From: JBFMFR01 sp040752025
GTDB taxonomy: Bacteria > Chloroflexota > Anaerolineae > Anaerolineales > UBA4823
Direction of reading: 5' to 3'
NCBI GenBank assembly: GCA_040752025.1
Contig: JBFMFR010000022.1
Coordinates: 36,140-100,139 of the forward strand
DNA length: 64,000 bases
Shown: piece by piece, positions 8,128 through 17,280 of the stretch
How the letters are laid out: the number at the start of each line of letters is the position of its first letter
Numbering within the stretch: the first letter of the stretch is position 1
Position numbers and translations under genes: made by a program
The notes under the pieces: generated by a model
The model's input: only the letters and a program-made list of their open reading frames with translations
What the model was told of the DNA's origin: nothing
The model's database searches: none

Positions 8128-10602
8128 ATGGATGAGAAAACGCTCGTCACCCTGGAATATCACAAAATCCTGGAGCGTCTGGCAAGGTATTGTTCTTTTT
8201 CGGCTTCGGCGGAAAAAGCGCGCGCTTTACGGCCTGTGGATGATCTGTTCGAGGTGCGCCGCCGCCAGGCGGTGACCAGCGAAGCGGTGCGCCTGCTGGT
8301 GACACACCCTGACCTATCCATCGGCGGGGCGCGCGACGTGCGCCAATCGGTGGATCTGGCTTTGCACGGCGGTGTGCTCGACCCGAACCAACTATTGGAT
8401 GTGAAATATACGCTGATCTCAGCGCGCAACCTGGCGCGGCTTTTCGAACGCCTGGCGGACCAGTTCCCCAACCTGGTGGATATTGCTTCGCAACTGCCGC
8501 CTCCTCCGGGCATCATCGACGCCGTGACTCGCGCCATCTCAGACCGTGGGGAAATACTCGATTCGGCTTCGGACAAACTGGGGACCATCCGTCGCGACTT
8601 GCGCATCGTTCACGACCGGCTGCTGACCAAGCTGCAGAAGATGGTCGGTGATCAGAGGAACGCCCAGTTCTTGCAAGAGGCTTTGATCACCCAACGTGAC
8701 GGCCGCTACGTGCTGCCGCTGCGCGCCGAGTTCAAAGGACGCATCAAAGCCATCGTGCACGACCAATCCGCCTCGGGGGCCACGTTGTTCGTCGAGCCCC
8801 TGGGGGTGGTGGAGCAGAATAACCAGTATCGCGAACTGCAACTGGCTGAGCGCGATGAAGAGCGCCGCATCCTGGCCGAACTTTCGCGCCAGGTCGGCCT
8901 GCATGCGTATGAAATCACCCACACTGTGGAGATCATTGCTGAACTGGACCTGGCCCAGGCCCAGGCCAAGTATTCCGACGATCTGCACGCTACCGAGCCT
9001 GTTTTGCAGCCGATCCCACGCAGTAAGCCAGGCAGCCAGCGCCCGGCCAGCCTGAATCCCCAGGCCACGATTCGCCTGTACCAGGCGCGCCACCCACTGC
9101 TGGATCCCAAAACGGTGGTGGCGATCGATGTGGAGTTGGACGAACAGACCTATGCCCTGGTTGTCACTGGGCCGAACACCGGCGGTAAAACGGTTACACT
9201 GAAGACCATCGGTTTGCTGGCGCTGATGGCCCAGGCGGGCTTGCACATTCCGGCGCATTCCGGCTCGGAGATCAGCGTTTTCAAGAATATCTTTGCAGAC
9301 ATCGGGGACGAACAATCGATCGAGCAGTCGTTATCCACGTTTTCAAGCCACATCACCAACATCATCCGCATCCTGGAGAAGGCGGATGTGCGTTCACTGG
9401 TGATCCTGGATGAGTTGGGAGCAGGCACTGATCCCACCGAAGGCGCGGCCCTGGCACGCGCCCTCCTGACGCGCCTGTTGGGGCGCGGCATCACCACCCT
9501 GGTGACCACGCACCACCCTGAACTGAAAGCCTTTGCGCATGCTACGCCTGGGGTGGTCAACGCCAGTGTGGAGTTCGACCTCGATTCGCTGCGCCCAACC
9601 TATCATCTGACGATTGGTTTACCGGGCCGTTCGAATGCCCTTTCAATCGCCCAGCGGTTGGGTTTGCCCGAACCGATCGTGACGGACGCGCGTTCTGAGT
9701 TGAGCCCGGAGGATTTGCGTGCCGAGGACCTGCTGAATGAGATCCATCGCCAGCGCGATCTCGCCCGCCAGGCGCGCAGCGCCGCAGAGCGAAATCGCCA
9801 GGAAATCGAAAAACTGCGCAGCGACCTGGCAGAGCGGCTGGAAAAAATTGAAGATGAACGGCGCAAGGTTCTGGAGGCTGCCCGGCAGGAGGCCGATGAG
9901 CAGGTGCAGACAGTGCAGGGTGAATTGGCCGAAGTACGCCGGGCCCTGGCGCGCGCCCGCCAGCCCATCGAGGTGCTGCAGGCGATCGAGGAAAAAGTGG
10001 AGGCTGTAGAGGAAATTGTGCAGCAGCCGGTCGAACGCCTGCAAACTGCAGATGAATTGGTCTTGGGCGATGTCTCCATCCGGCGCGCCATCCGCCTGGG
10101 AGACAAAGTGCGCCTGCGCACCCTGGGCACACAGGGCGTTGTCACGGCGCTTTCAGAGGAAGAAGCTGAATTGCAGGTGGGAGTGCTGCGCGTGCGTACG
10201 CGCCTGGCGGAATTAGAACTCGCTTCCAGTGAGGAGGCAGGTCCTGCTGAAAGTAAAGTTGGCAGCAAGAAGCGTTCAACTCCAGTGGACCAACAGGCTG
10301 AGCCGGCTGCTGGTTCCGGCCAGGCGCTATCGATCGCCTTGCCGGCCAGCCCGGGCATCGAACTGGATTTGCGCGGCAAACGCGCCGATGAGGCCCTGGA
10401 TGAATTGGAGCGCTATCTGGACGCGGCCTATTACGCCGGGCTGCCGTTCGTGCGCATTATCCACGGCAAGGGTACTGGAAAATTGCGCGATGTGGTGCGC
10501 CAGGCGCTATCCGGGCACCCGCAGGCGCGCTCTTTTGAGCCTGGCGGCGAAAAGGAAGGCGGCGAGGGAGTCACTGTTGTAAAGCTTTCGACTGGCAACT
10601 GA
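8128..10602 (+). CDS. mutS2: Endonuclease MutS2
   Basis: An 824-residue MutS2 protein, which lacks the mismatch-reading domain of MutS and acts on recombination intermediates and, in Bacillus, on collided ribosomes. The clamp/core region covers about residues 1-330. The ATPase carries Walker A GPNTGGKT at 348-355 and Walker B SLVILDELGAGTDPTEGA near 420. A long coiled coil follows (about 530-640), then a KOW-like barrel (IRLGDKVRLRTLG near 655), a Ser/Lys/Pro linker, and the C-terminal Smr nuclease domain with ELDLRGKRADEAL and IIHGKGTGKLR. Length is slightly above the family norm because of the linker before Smr. Confidence 0.97.
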   Translation: MDEKTLVTLEYHKILERLARYCSFSASAEKARALRPVDDLFEVRRRQAVTSEAVRLLVTHPDLSIGGARDVRQSVDLALHGGVLDPNQLLDVKYTLISARNLARLFERLADQFPNLVDIASQLPPPPGIIDAVTRAISDRGEILDSASDKLGTIRRDLRIVHDRLLTKLQKMVGDQRNAQFLQEALITQRDGRYVLPLRAEFKGRIKAIVHDQSASGATLFVEPLGVVEQNNQYRELQLAERDEERRILAELSRQVGLHAYEITHTVEIIAELDLAQAQAKYSDDLHATEPVLQPIPRSKPGSQRPASLNPQATIRLYQARHPLLDPKTVVAIDVELDEQTYALVVTGPNTGGKTVTLKTIGLLALMAQAGLHIPAHSGSEISVFKNIFADIGDEQSIEQSLSTFSSHITNIIRILEKADVRSLVILDELGAGTDPTEGAALARALLTRLLGRGITTLVTTHHPELKAFAHATPGVVNASVEFDLDSLRPTYHLTIGLPGRSNALSIAQRLGLPEPIVTDARSELSPEDLRAEDLLNEIHRQRDLARQARSAAERNRQEIEKLRSDLAERLEKIEDERRKVLEAARQEADEQVQTVQGELAEVRRALARARQPIEVLQAIEEKVEAVEEIVQQPVERLQTADELVLGDVSIRRAIRLGDKVRLRTLGTQGVVTALSEEEAELQVGVLRVRTRLAELELASSEEAGPAESKVGSKKRSTPVDQQAEPAAGSGQALSIALPASPGIELDLRGKRADEALDELERYLDAAYYAGLPFVRIIHGKGTGKLRDVVRQALSGHPQARSFEPGGEKEGGEGVTVVKLSTGN

Positions 10603-10628
10603 TTTATTCAGGGTGAACTGGTGAAAGC

Positions 10629-10663
10629 CGGGGCGGTTCTGGGATCGATACAGAACCGCCCCG
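10629..10663. terminator. Hairpin between convergent mutS2 and DUF333 genes
   Basis: A perfect 13-bp stem (CGGGGCGGTTCTG against its complement) with a 9-base loop sits in the 67 bp between the two stop codons. There is no clear U-tract on either side, so it may act as a bidirectional terminator or only as a 3'-end stabiliser. Confidence 0.65.
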
Positions 10664-10669
10664 CTGGTT

Positions 10670-11380
10670 CTACCTGGAAACCAATGCAAACGAAGCGACG
10701 ATTTGATCCGCCTGGTTGATGATCTCGGCGGGGATATCGATGGCGGCGTAATCCGCGCCCTGCGCAGGTTGCACATCCAGCCAGACGTAGAGTTGTAGAT
10801 CGCCGGCTGCCAGGGGCGCCTGGTAGTCGACCACTTTGTTTTTGCCTTCGAATACCAGCAGTTTTTTGTTGATGGGCTCTCCCAAGAAACTGGCTGTGCC
10901 GCCGTCGACGAAATCTCCGGCGGGCATGCCGGTGCGGAAGGGTGGAACTTCTTCGTTGGCGCGTTTGAAGCCTACAAATAAGAAATATTCACCCTGGCGG
11001 AAGATCAGGTGATGCTCGTAGCCTTCGATGGCCCATTCCCCGGGCGGGTTGAAAGAAAAACCGTATTGCTCGTTCGTATAGGCGGGTTGAGCCTGTGGGG
11101 AGGGGGCGGTTTTGGATTGCCCGGGTTGGCATTCCCCACGGAAGAAGGCCCATTCCTCGCACTCCGAGCCATCGGCGAAGATGCATACACCGTATTGCCC
11201 GCCAGTAGAGTCTGTACGCGTTTCGAGCTGTCCGCCTTGTTCTTTACAGTGTACGGCTGCCGGGTTGGCGATTCCTACCATGTTTGCTTCAGGGGTTGGC
11301 GTGGCAGCCGGGGTGCAGGCATTCAATGCCAGCACCAGGGTGCATAGCAGACACAACCAAAAAAATTGTTTTACGCTCAT
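10670..11380 (-). CDS. Lipoprotein with DUF333 (YoaF-type) domain
   Basis: A 236-residue exported lipoprotein. The signal peptide ends in the lipobox LALNAC, so Cys22 should carry the lipid. Residues 36-83 form a DUF333 (hemolysin-like YoaF) domain with the typical NPAAVHCKEQGG start, the GGQYGVCIFADGSECEEWAF core and four or more Cys. The C-terminal 140 residues are a separate beta-rich domain that resembles PsbP/DUF-type surface modules (YGFSFNPPGEWAIEGY). The gene has AAAGGAGG before its ATG. It is transcribed toward mutS2 and terminated by the hairpin at 10629-10663. Confidence 0.85.
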   Translation of the reverse strand: MSVKQFFWLCLLCTLVLALNACTPAATPTPEANMVGIANPAAVHCKEQGGQLETRTDSTGGQYGVCIFADGSECEEWAFFRGECQPGQSKTAPSPQAQPAYTNEQYGFSFNPPGEWAIEGYEHHLIFRQGEYFLFVGFKRANEEVPPFRTGMPAGDFVDGGTASFLGEPINKKLLVFEGKNKVVDYQAPLAAGDLQLYVWLDVQPAQGADYAAIDIPAEIINQADQIVASFALVSR

Positions 11381-11457
11381 GCTTTCCTCCTTTGGAAATT
11401 GAAACGATTGTATTTTACTGAAGACGCCGGGTGAGCGGGCAAAGTTCCGAATGCAAA

Positions 11458-11508
11458 ATCCTCCCGAAGGGATCAGCAGACCGGCTGGCCAGCCACCTTC
11501 GGGAGGAT
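11458..11508 (-). terminator. Terminator of the TrxR-like gene
   Basis: ATCCTCCCGAAGG at 11458-11470 pairs perfectly with 11496-11508 (13 bp). The 25-base loop contains a further GGCTGGCCAGCC palindrome. On the minus strand the stem is followed by TTTT, fitting a terminator 20 bases after the stop codon at 11529. Confidence 0.7.
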
Positions 11509-11528
11509 GATATACGGGTCAGGTGGGT

Positions 11529-12434
11529 TTATATTTTCGGCAGCAGGTACTCGTAGGCGCTCAAGCAGGCTTTAGCGCCCTCACCTACGGCGATCAACAC
11601 CTGCTCGGCGTAGCCGGAGGTCACATCTCCCGCGGCGAAGATCCCTTCTACGTTGGTGCGGTTGGCGCAATCGACTTTGATGTGGCCTGCTTCATCCAAT
11701 ACAACCAGGCCTTCTACCATCTTCGAGTAAGGGATGAGCGCCTTCTCGATGAAGATGCCATCCGAACTCAATTCCATCAAAGCGCCGCCTGGATCCTTGA
11801 GGACCGTCGTGCGGGCGTATTCGTCACCCTTGAACTCTATCACCTCGTGACCGAAGAGCATGGTGACATTCTTGGATGCCTTGAGCTTCTTGCCCAGCGG
11901 CGTGGCCAGGATCTTGTCTGTCTGGCTGACCAGGTAAACTTTTTGGGCAATGGTAGCCAGTTCGGCGGCCGAACGCAGCGCCAGGTCGCCATCGCCAATC
12001 ACCAGTGTGGTGCGATCGATGAACAGGGGCGCATAGCTCAGGGCTGAATAGCACAGGCCCTTCATCATGTATTCTTTCTCGCCGGGCAGCTTGAGGGTTT
12101 GTTGCTTGGTGCCTGTGGCGATGATCACCGCTTTGGCTTTTAGCTCGCCGCCGCCGCGCGTGCGCACGATGAAAGTGTCGCCGTCTTTTTCGACTTTTTC
12201 TGCGGCTTCCATGTGCCGGGCGAAGTCCAGGTACTCCAGTTCGCTCTTGAACTTGTTGACGACTTCGAGCCCGCGAATGACTTGATAATCCTCAATCCAG
12301 GGCAGCGCCAGCCGCCATTGAGTTTTACCGCCCAGGTCGCGCGTTACCATGAGCACGTTGAGTCGTTTCCGAATGGCATAGATCGTAGCGGTAAGACCAG
12401 CCGGGCCCCCGCCGATGACGATTAGATCATACAT
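11529..12434 (-). CDS. Thioredoxin-reductase-fold flavoprotein lacking the CxxC pair
   Basis: A 301-residue FAD/NAD(P)-dependent oxidoreductase. FAD binding is shown by IGGGPAGLTATIYA (residues 7-20), ATGTK near 106-110 and the C-terminal GIFAAGDVTSG. The NAD(P) site is VIGDGDLALRSAAELA near 145-160. Where thioredoxin reductases carry the redox pair in SYCATCDG, this protein reads CYSALSYA (128-135), so both cysteines are serine. It should therefore not reduce thioredoxin by the usual route; a ferredoxin/flavodoxin-NADP reductase-like or glutaredoxin-independent role is possible. The ATG at 12434 is chosen because AAGGAG lies 10 bases upstream. It is 76 bp downstream of the malic enzyme gene on the same strand. 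Confidence 0.88.
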   Translation of the reverse strand: MYDLIVIGGGPAGLTATIYAIRKRLNVLMVTRDLGGKTQWRLALPWIEDYQVIRGLEVVNKFKSELEYLDFARHMEAAEKVEKDGDTFIVRTRGGGELKAKAVIIATGTKQQTLKLPGEKEYMMKGLCYSALSYAPLFIDRTTLVIGDGDLALRSAAELATIAQKVYLVSQTDKILATPLGKKLKASKNVTMLFGHEVIEFKGDEYARTTVLKDPGGALMELSSDGIFIEKALIPYSKMVEGLVVLDEAGHIKVDCANRTNVEGIFAAGDVTSGYAEQVLIAVGEGAKACLSAYEYLLPKI

Positions 12435-12510
12435 ATTGCGTTTCTCCTTTTTCTGCACAGATTACGCGTTACGAATCGTTTCTAAGCAATTCGTCCGGCG
12501 TAGTGGGTAG

Positions 12511-13872
12511 CTAGTCGATAGGCGCCTGCTCGATAAACCCTTCTTCCATCATGCGGGTGGTCAGGTCGCGCGAGCGCTTGATGATCTTGAGGGCGTTGGC
12601 GTAGATCGTATCGTAATCCATCTGGATGCGGGCCAGGCCCTGTTCCTGGGCCTTCATAGCCACAGCGGCGGCCTCGCGGGGGAACACTTCCCAATCGTCC
12701 ATGTTGGGCAGGATAAATTCCGGGCTGAGGCGGTCGCCGACGTGATCGGCCAGCGCTTTGGCCGCGGCGAAGCACATTTCATCCGTGATGGTGCGGGCGC
12801 GCACATCCAGCGTGCCGCGGAAGATGCCCGGGAATCCCAGGGAGTTGTTGACCTGGTTGTCGAAGTCCGAACGCCCGGTAGCCACCACCGCTGCCCCGGC
12901 CTCTTTGGCTTCCCAGGGCCAGATTTCCGGTACAGGATTGGCGCAGGCGAAAATGATCGCATCTTTGGCCATCGTTCGCACCCATTCGGGCTGGACCACG
13001 CCAGGGCCAGAGCGGGACAGGGCGATGGTCACATCCGCGCCGCGCATGGCATCGGCGATATCGCCTTCGCGGCCTTCGGCGTTGGTGATCTGGCAGAGTT
13101 TCCACTTATCCACGTATTCGGCTTTGCGCATTTCGAGGTCTTTGCGATGTTTGCCCAAAATGCCTTTGCTGTCTACCATAAAGCAGCGAGCAGGGTCAGC
13201 GCCCCAGCCAAAGATCAGGCGGGAGCAGGCCACGTTCGACGCGCCGCTGCCGATGAAGGCGATGCTGACCTCATCCATCTTCTTGCCAACCACTTTCAAG
13301 GCATTGATCAGTCCCGCCAGGGTAACGGTGGCGGTGCCCTGTTGGTCATCGTGCCAGACGGGGATTTCGGCCTTCTCACGCAGTGTGTCCAGGATGCGGA
13401 AGCACTTAGGCTGAGAAATGTCTTCCAGGTTCACGCCGCCGAAACCTGGCTGGAGCATCATCACCGTGTTGATAATGGCATCGGGGTCTTTGGTGTCCAG
13501 CATGATCGGCACACCATCGACGCCTCCCAGGTATTTGTACAGCAGGGCCTTGCCTTCCATGACGGGCAGACCGGCCTTGGGGCCGATATCTCCCAGGCCC
13601 AGGACGCGCGTCCCGTCGCTGACGACTGCTACCGTGTTCCACTTATTCGTGTGCTCGTATACCAGTTCAGGGTCCTCGGCGATGGCCCGGCAGGGGGCGG
13701 CGACGCCGGGGGTATACCAGATGGCGAAATCGTTAAAGGTGCGCACGCAGCATTTGAGCACCGTTTCAACTTTACCACGGTAGAAGGGGTGCAGCACCAT
13801 GGCGTCGCCAGATGGCTTTTTGGCTTTCGCCAGGAGCTGCTCTACAGTTAGATTAGGTTTTTCGTTTGGCAT
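12511..13872 (-). CDS. NAD(P)-dependent malic enzyme
   Basis: A 453-residue malic enzyme that decarboxylates malate to pyruvate with reduction of NAD(P). The N-terminal malic domain has NDFAIWYTPGVAAPCRAI with the catalytic Tyr, SDGTRVLGLGDIGPKAGLPVMEGKA with the catalytic Lys, and VWHDDQQGTATVTLAG with the metal-binding Asp pair. The NAD-binding domain starts with IAFIGSGASNVACSRLI near residue 205. Size fits the short bacterial form without a phosphotransacetylase domain. GGAGGT precedes the ATG by 6 bases. With the lactate-type permease and the CoA-transferase in this window it fits C4/C3 organic-acid metabolism. Confidence 0.95.
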   Translation of the reverse strand: MPNEKPNLTVEQLLAKAKKPSGDAMVLHPFYRGKVETVLKCCVRTFNDFAIWYTPGVAAPCRAIAEDPELVYEHTNKWNTVAVVSDGTRVLGLGDIGPKAGLPVMEGKALLYKYLGGVDGVPIMLDTKDPDAIINTVMMLQPGFGGVNLEDISQPKCFRILDTLREKAEIPVWHDDQQGTATVTLAGLINALKVVGKKMDEVSIAFIGSGASNVACSRLIFGWGADPARCFMVDSKGILGKHRKDLEMRKAEYVDKWKLCQITNAEGREGDIADAMRGADVTIALSRSGPGVVQPEWVRTMAKDAIIFACANPVPEIWPWEAKEAGAAVVATGRSDFDNQVNNSLGFPGIFRGTLDVRARTITDEMCFAAAKALADHVGDRLSPEFILPNMDDWEVFPREAAAVAMKAQEQGLARIQMDYDTIYANALKIIKRSRDLTTRMMEEGFIEQAPID

Positions 13873-14105
13873 GTTGTGACCTCCGGGAAAATGGGTTGGT
13901 TGTTTTCATCCTGCGGATTGAGAGCTTCTACTGATGGCACCGGTAAGTCGAACAAATAAGGTATTCTTTGCCGATAATAACAAAACCGCCCTGATTCTAA
14001 CTTGCAGAAAGGACGGATTCTGTAAGACTGGACGCAAAAGCGAGGAAATCCAATTGCCCGAGGCGACCCACGTACTTATTCTAGCAGGTGTGAGGATAAC
14101 TGTCA

Positions 14106-14129
14106 CGTTACAGAAATCCGGCTGTAACG
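14106..14129 (-). terminator. Hairpin after the acyl-CoA dehydrogenase-like gene
   Basis: CGTTACAG at 14106-14113 pairs perfectly with CTGTAACG at 14122-14129 across an 8-base loop, 22 bases after the stop codon of the minus-strand gene ending at 14151. No U-tract follows. The rest of the 278-bp gap (13873-14150) holds the malic enzyme leader; I see no other structure in it. Confidence 0.45.
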
Positions 14130-14150
14130 GGAACGTTTGTCATATTCCAG

Positions 14151-15848
14151 TCAATTTGCCAGTTCGTAGGCCCCTTTCTGTTCCAATACACTTTCCCATA
14201 CGTGCTGGAAACGCTGCGCATCTGTGTTGGCTTTGCGAATCATGCGCAGGCAAAACGCCATCTGGCTGGCTGTGCTGCTGGGTTTGCTGTAGAGCTGCAG
14301 AGCGAATTTGGAGAAGTCGCGCACCATGAAATCGAAGATCTGGTCAACCAGGTGTGGATCCAGGGAATAGATAGAGGCATTTTCGAGGATGAGCTGCCCG
14401 TACACCACCAGGGCAAACAGCTCGCCCAGCGCCAGCAGGAAATCGACATCTTTTTGCTGGGTCTCATCGGGCGTTGCGCCTGCCAGGAATTCTTTGAAAA
14501 CGGCGGTTTGCTCGGCAAACAGGTGCACGTTAGGCAGGTGATAGCTGGCGTAGACCGGTTGGTAATCGTGGAAGCGGATTTTGTTCAGCCCGCGCGCCGG
14601 GCCCTGGTCGAAAAGGAAAGTATCGTCTACGGGATCAGTTTGCCTGGGCAGCGGGGCGTATTCTGCAGGGTTGAAGAAATAATTCGCCATGAACTTGACG
14701 ATCAGGGCGATGTTGACGTGCACTGTGCCTTCCAGCTTGGGCAGCGCCCGGATATCGCGCGCCGCCATCTCGAAATAAGTGTCTTTCTCGAAGCCCTTGG
14801 CAGCAATCACATCCCACAACAAATTGATCACTTCCTCGCCCTGGGTAGTGACTTTCATCTTGACCATCGGGTTGTACAGCAGGTAGCGCCGGTCTTGGAG
14901 CGAGGCGGAGCGCATGTAATCAGCGGCGCGCAAGGTGAACAGGCGCATGGCGACCAGGCGGGCATAGGCGTCGGTGAACATCTGCCGCACATGTGGAAAG
15001 TCGGTAACGTACTGGTTGTACAGTCGGCGGTTGGCGGCGTGTTTGATGGCTTCGTAGAAGGCATGTGTACAGATGCCGATCGAAGCCCAGCCCAGGTTGA
15101 ACTTGCCAACGTTGACGGTGTTGAGGGCCGCATCCCAGGCTGCCGGGCCACGTGAGAGGATATCTGTCTCGCTGACGGGGTAGTTGTGCAGGGCGTACTG
15201 CCCAACGTAGTTCTGGCTGGCAGTCACATTGCGGATTAGCTCATACTGCGCCTGGCGGAAGTTGGCGACGAAGAAGACATATTCGTCGCTGCCTGCGATC
15301 TTGCCGAAGGTCGAAACCATGCGGGCGACGTTGGCGTTCCCAATGTAATATTTCTCTCCGTTAGCCAGGTAAGCGCCGCCCGGCTGGGGAGCCAGGCTCA
15401 TTTCAGTGGCGTAGATGTCGGCGCCGTGGGCGCGTTCGGAGAGGCCAAAGGCGAATACTTCGCCCTCGTGCAGCAGTTGCGCGGCGCGGCGCTTCAGCGC
15501 TTCGTTGGCACTCATCCAGATCGGACCCAGGCCCAGGATGCTCACCTGCCAGGTGTACCAATAGGCCAGTCCGTAAAAGCCCAGGATTTCGTTGAACTGG
15601 CAGTTGCGCCAGGTATCCCAGCGGCAGTTCGGGTCGAACCCATACCGGGCAGGGGTCAAGAGCGTGGCGAAAGCCTGGTGCTCTTTTTGGTGGGCAATGA
15701 AATCGGCATACCAGGTGCGATTGCGATCGTCTTCCTTGATCTGTCGTTTACCTTTGTGCTCGAAGAAGGTGATGGTGTCTGCCAGGATTTGCTGAGTGCG
15801 AGGATCGTAGCCTGTGAGATCGAAGTATTGGGGATTGAAGAGGATCAT
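14151..15848 (-). CDS. Acyl-CoA dehydrogenase-like flavoprotein
   Basis: A 565-residue protein of the acyl-CoA dehydrogenase superfamily. Recognisable features are an N-terminal helical domain, the FAD-contact block AFGLSERAHGADIYATEM near residue 140, the NGEKYYIGNANVA segment near 165, and the C-terminal helical bundle with TTQGEEVINLLWDVIAAKG near 345. It is longer than a typical short-chain enzyme (about 380) and has a C-terminal extension of about 150 residues. The catalytic base and substrate cannot be assigned from sequence reading. The ATG at 15848 is preferred over an in-frame TTG at 15878. It lies 40 bp after the zinc-ribbon gene. Confidence 0.8.
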   Translation of the reverse strand: MILFNPQYFDLTGYDPRTQQILADTITFFEHKGKRQIKEDDRNRTWYADFIAHQKEHQAFATLLTPARYGFDPNCRWDTWRNCQFNEILGFYGLAYWYTWQVSILGLGPIWMSANEALKRRAAQLLHEGEVFAFGLSERAHGADIYATEMSLAPQPGGAYLANGEKYYIGNANVARMVSTFGKIAGSDEYVFFVANFRQAQYELIRNVTASQNYVGQYALHNYPVSETDILSRGPAAWDAALNTVNVGKFNLGWASIGICTHAFYEAIKHAANRRLYNQYVTDFPHVRQMFTDAYARLVAMRLFTLRAADYMRSASLQDRRYLLYNPMVKMKVTTQGEEVINLLWDVIAAKGFEKDTYFEMAARDIRALPKLEGTVHVNIALIVKFMANYFFNPAEYAPLPRQTDPVDDTFLFDQGPARGLNKIRFHDYQPVYASYHLPNVHLFAEQTAVFKEFLAGATPDETQQKDVDFLLALGELFALVVYGQLILENASIYSLDPHLVDQIFDFMVRDFSKFALQLYSKPSSTASQMAFCLRMIRKANTDAQRFQHVWESVLEQKGAYELAN

Positions 15849-15888
15849 GATGCTTTCCAAAGGGTATATGCCAGGCAAGCCTGGCTAT

Positions 15889-16092
15889 TTACGCGGGCAG
15901 ATCAAGGGTCGAACTCCGGCGGTCGACTTCGAGTTCCATGCGCTCGCCGCAGTGGCATTCCAGGCCTTGCAGGCATTCCTGGCAACAGAACTCAAAGCGC
16001 TGTAGCGGTCCAGCGCCAGGCTTGACTACCGGCGCCCAGGTGATTTCGACTCCACAGCCGTCGCAATAGATTGTACCTTCGAGCCTGCTCAT
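15889..16092 (-). CDS. Small zinc-ribbon protein
   Basis: A 67-residue protein with three cysteine knuckles: CDGC near residue 10-13, CCQEC near 36-40 and CHC near 46-48. Such spacing suggests one or two structural zinc sites. The ATG at 16092 has GGAGGT 5 bases upstream and is preferred over an ATG 12 bases earlier. No family name is assigned. It lies between the universal stress protein gene (58 bp) and the acyl-CoA dehydrogenase-like gene (40 bp), all on the minus strand, so the three may be co-transcribed. Confidence 0.65.
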   Translation of the reverse strand: MSRLEGTIYCDGCGVEITWAPVVKPGAGPLQRFEFCCQECLQGLECHCGERMELEVDRRSSTLDLPA

Positions 16093-16150
16093 CGTTACCT
16101 CCATCTCTACCTTTCTGAGAATCCAGTAAAACTTCTAGCGATCAGCCGGT

Positions 16151-17113
16151 TCAGACCAGTGTTGATTTCACAATGAGCACGGAACACCCGGTGTAGTGAA
16201 CCAGTTTGCGCGAGACGCTCCCCAGCAACCATCCTGATACAGCGCTCAAGCCGCGTGATCCGCATACAACCAGGTCGATCTTGTGTTCTTGAACGTGTGC
16301 GATGATCTCGGTGGCGGCGTCGCCGCGCTTCAGGAATGGCCTGGCCTGAACCCCGGTTGCCAGCAGGATGGCCTGCGCCTGTCCCAAGATGCGCTCACCC
16401 TGTTCCTGTTCCTCGGCTTCCAGGGCCTCGGTGTCGATCGGCGGGGCCGGGTAGAGCACTTCGGGCCCAACTGTCCAGGTGCGCATGGCCAGCTCGGGGG
16501 GAATTTCGGGGGGCAGCACGTGCATGATGTGCACTTCGGCCTGGGTTGGTAATGGTAAACATTTCGCGCACTGGCGAGTTCTGGTAGGCGCCAGGTATTC
16601 CAGCGCGATCTGGCTGTATGGGGAGCCGTCTGTGACGAACAGGATACGTTGCACCCCGATGTACGGGGCGCGCACAACCAGCACCGGGCAACAGGAGTAT
16701 TCGACAACTTGCTGGGCAACGCCGCCGAGCAGAATACCCAGCGTAGACCGCAGGCCTCTGGCGCCGATGGCGATCACATCCATGCGACCCTGGGTCTCAA
16801 TAATCTCCTGGGCCTGGGCGTTGATGGTAGCCGCCGGGTTCCCGGCTTTGATGATGCTGGTAACCCCCATGCCTTTTTCCAGAAGGCGTGCTTCGGCCTG
16901 TTTGAGAGAGGTTTGCAGCTTCTCGTGGGCGCCGATGTGTTGGGTCGGCAGCACTGCCAGGGCGGTTACATGGCTGCGCGCCCCAGCGTTGAGATCGCCT
17001 AGTAGCTCGATGGCGGCTTGTGCGTGTTCAGATCCATCATATGCCAGCAGGATTTGAAAATCATAGTTTACTTCAGATACGGATGCCTCTTTGGGAGTCG
17101 GTTGTGCGGTCAT
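16151..17113 (-). CDS. Universal stress protein, tandem UspA domains
   Basis: A 320-residue cytosolic protein made of two UspA domains. Domain 1 (about 18-155) starts with ILLAYDGSEHAQAAIELL and ends with the ATP-binding block GARGLRSTLGILLGGVAQQV. Domain 2 (about 165-318) has ILFVTDGSPYSQIALEYL and GSRGLSAVSGWLLGSVSRKL. Both carry the G-x2-G-x9-G-S/G signature of ATP-binding Usp proteins. A Cys-rich insertion (RTRQCAKCLPLPTQ) sits in the second domain. GGAGGTG precedes the ATG, and a strong promoter is visible at 17184-17212. It probably responds to starvation or redox stress, as family members do. Confidence 0.93.
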   Translation of the reverse strand: MTAQPTPKEASVSEVNYDFQILLAYDGSEHAQAAIELLGDLNAGARSHVTALAVLPTQHIGAHEKLQTSLKQAEARLLEKGMGVTSIIKAGNPAATINAQAQEIIETQGRMDVIAIGARGLRSTLGILLGGVAQQVVEYSCCPVLVVRAPYIGVQRILFVTDGSPYSQIALEYLAPTRTRQCAKCLPLPTQAEVHIMHVLPPEIPPELAMRTWTVGPEVLYPAPPIDTEALEAEEQEQGERILGQAQAILLATGVQARPFLKRGDAATEIIAHVQEHKIDLVVCGSRGLSAVSGWLLGSVSRKLVHYTGCSVLIVKSTLV

Positions 17114-17183
17114 GTTTCACCTCCAAAAACATCTAAACGGATCCCCATCTGTTTGGTCTGTGAAAACTTGCAACTTTATCTAT

Positions 17184-17212
17184 ACAATACAGAAGATTCA
17201 GCCTGGTGTCAA
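17184..17212 (-). promoter_or_regulatory. Sigma-70-type promoter of the universal stress protein gene
   Basis: On the minus strand TTGACA (17212-17207, perfect -35) is followed after exactly 17 bases by TATTGT (17189-17184). The expected transcription start near 17177 leaves a leader of about 64 bases before the ATG at 17113. Confidence 0.6.
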
Positions 17213-17243
17213 GACCGATTCACCCAGGTTGGGTGTACTGTGT

Positions 17244-17270
17244 AAAAAACCTCGCCAATTGCGGCGAGGT
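17244..17270 (-). terminator. Intrinsic terminator of the TolB-like lipoprotein gene
   Basis: On the minus strand ACCTCGCC (17270-17263) pairs with GGCGAGGT (17256-17249) around a 6-base loop and is followed by six T's, 11 bases after the stop codon at 17281. This is a textbook intrinsic terminator; four T's on the other side could make it work in both directions. Confidence 0.85.
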
Positions 17271-17280
17271 TTTGATGTCC

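Noticed and set aside
12742..13851. A 369-codon plus-strand frame opposite malic enzyme
   Set aside because: No ribosome site or recognisable domain, and malic enzyme on the minus strand is unequivocal.
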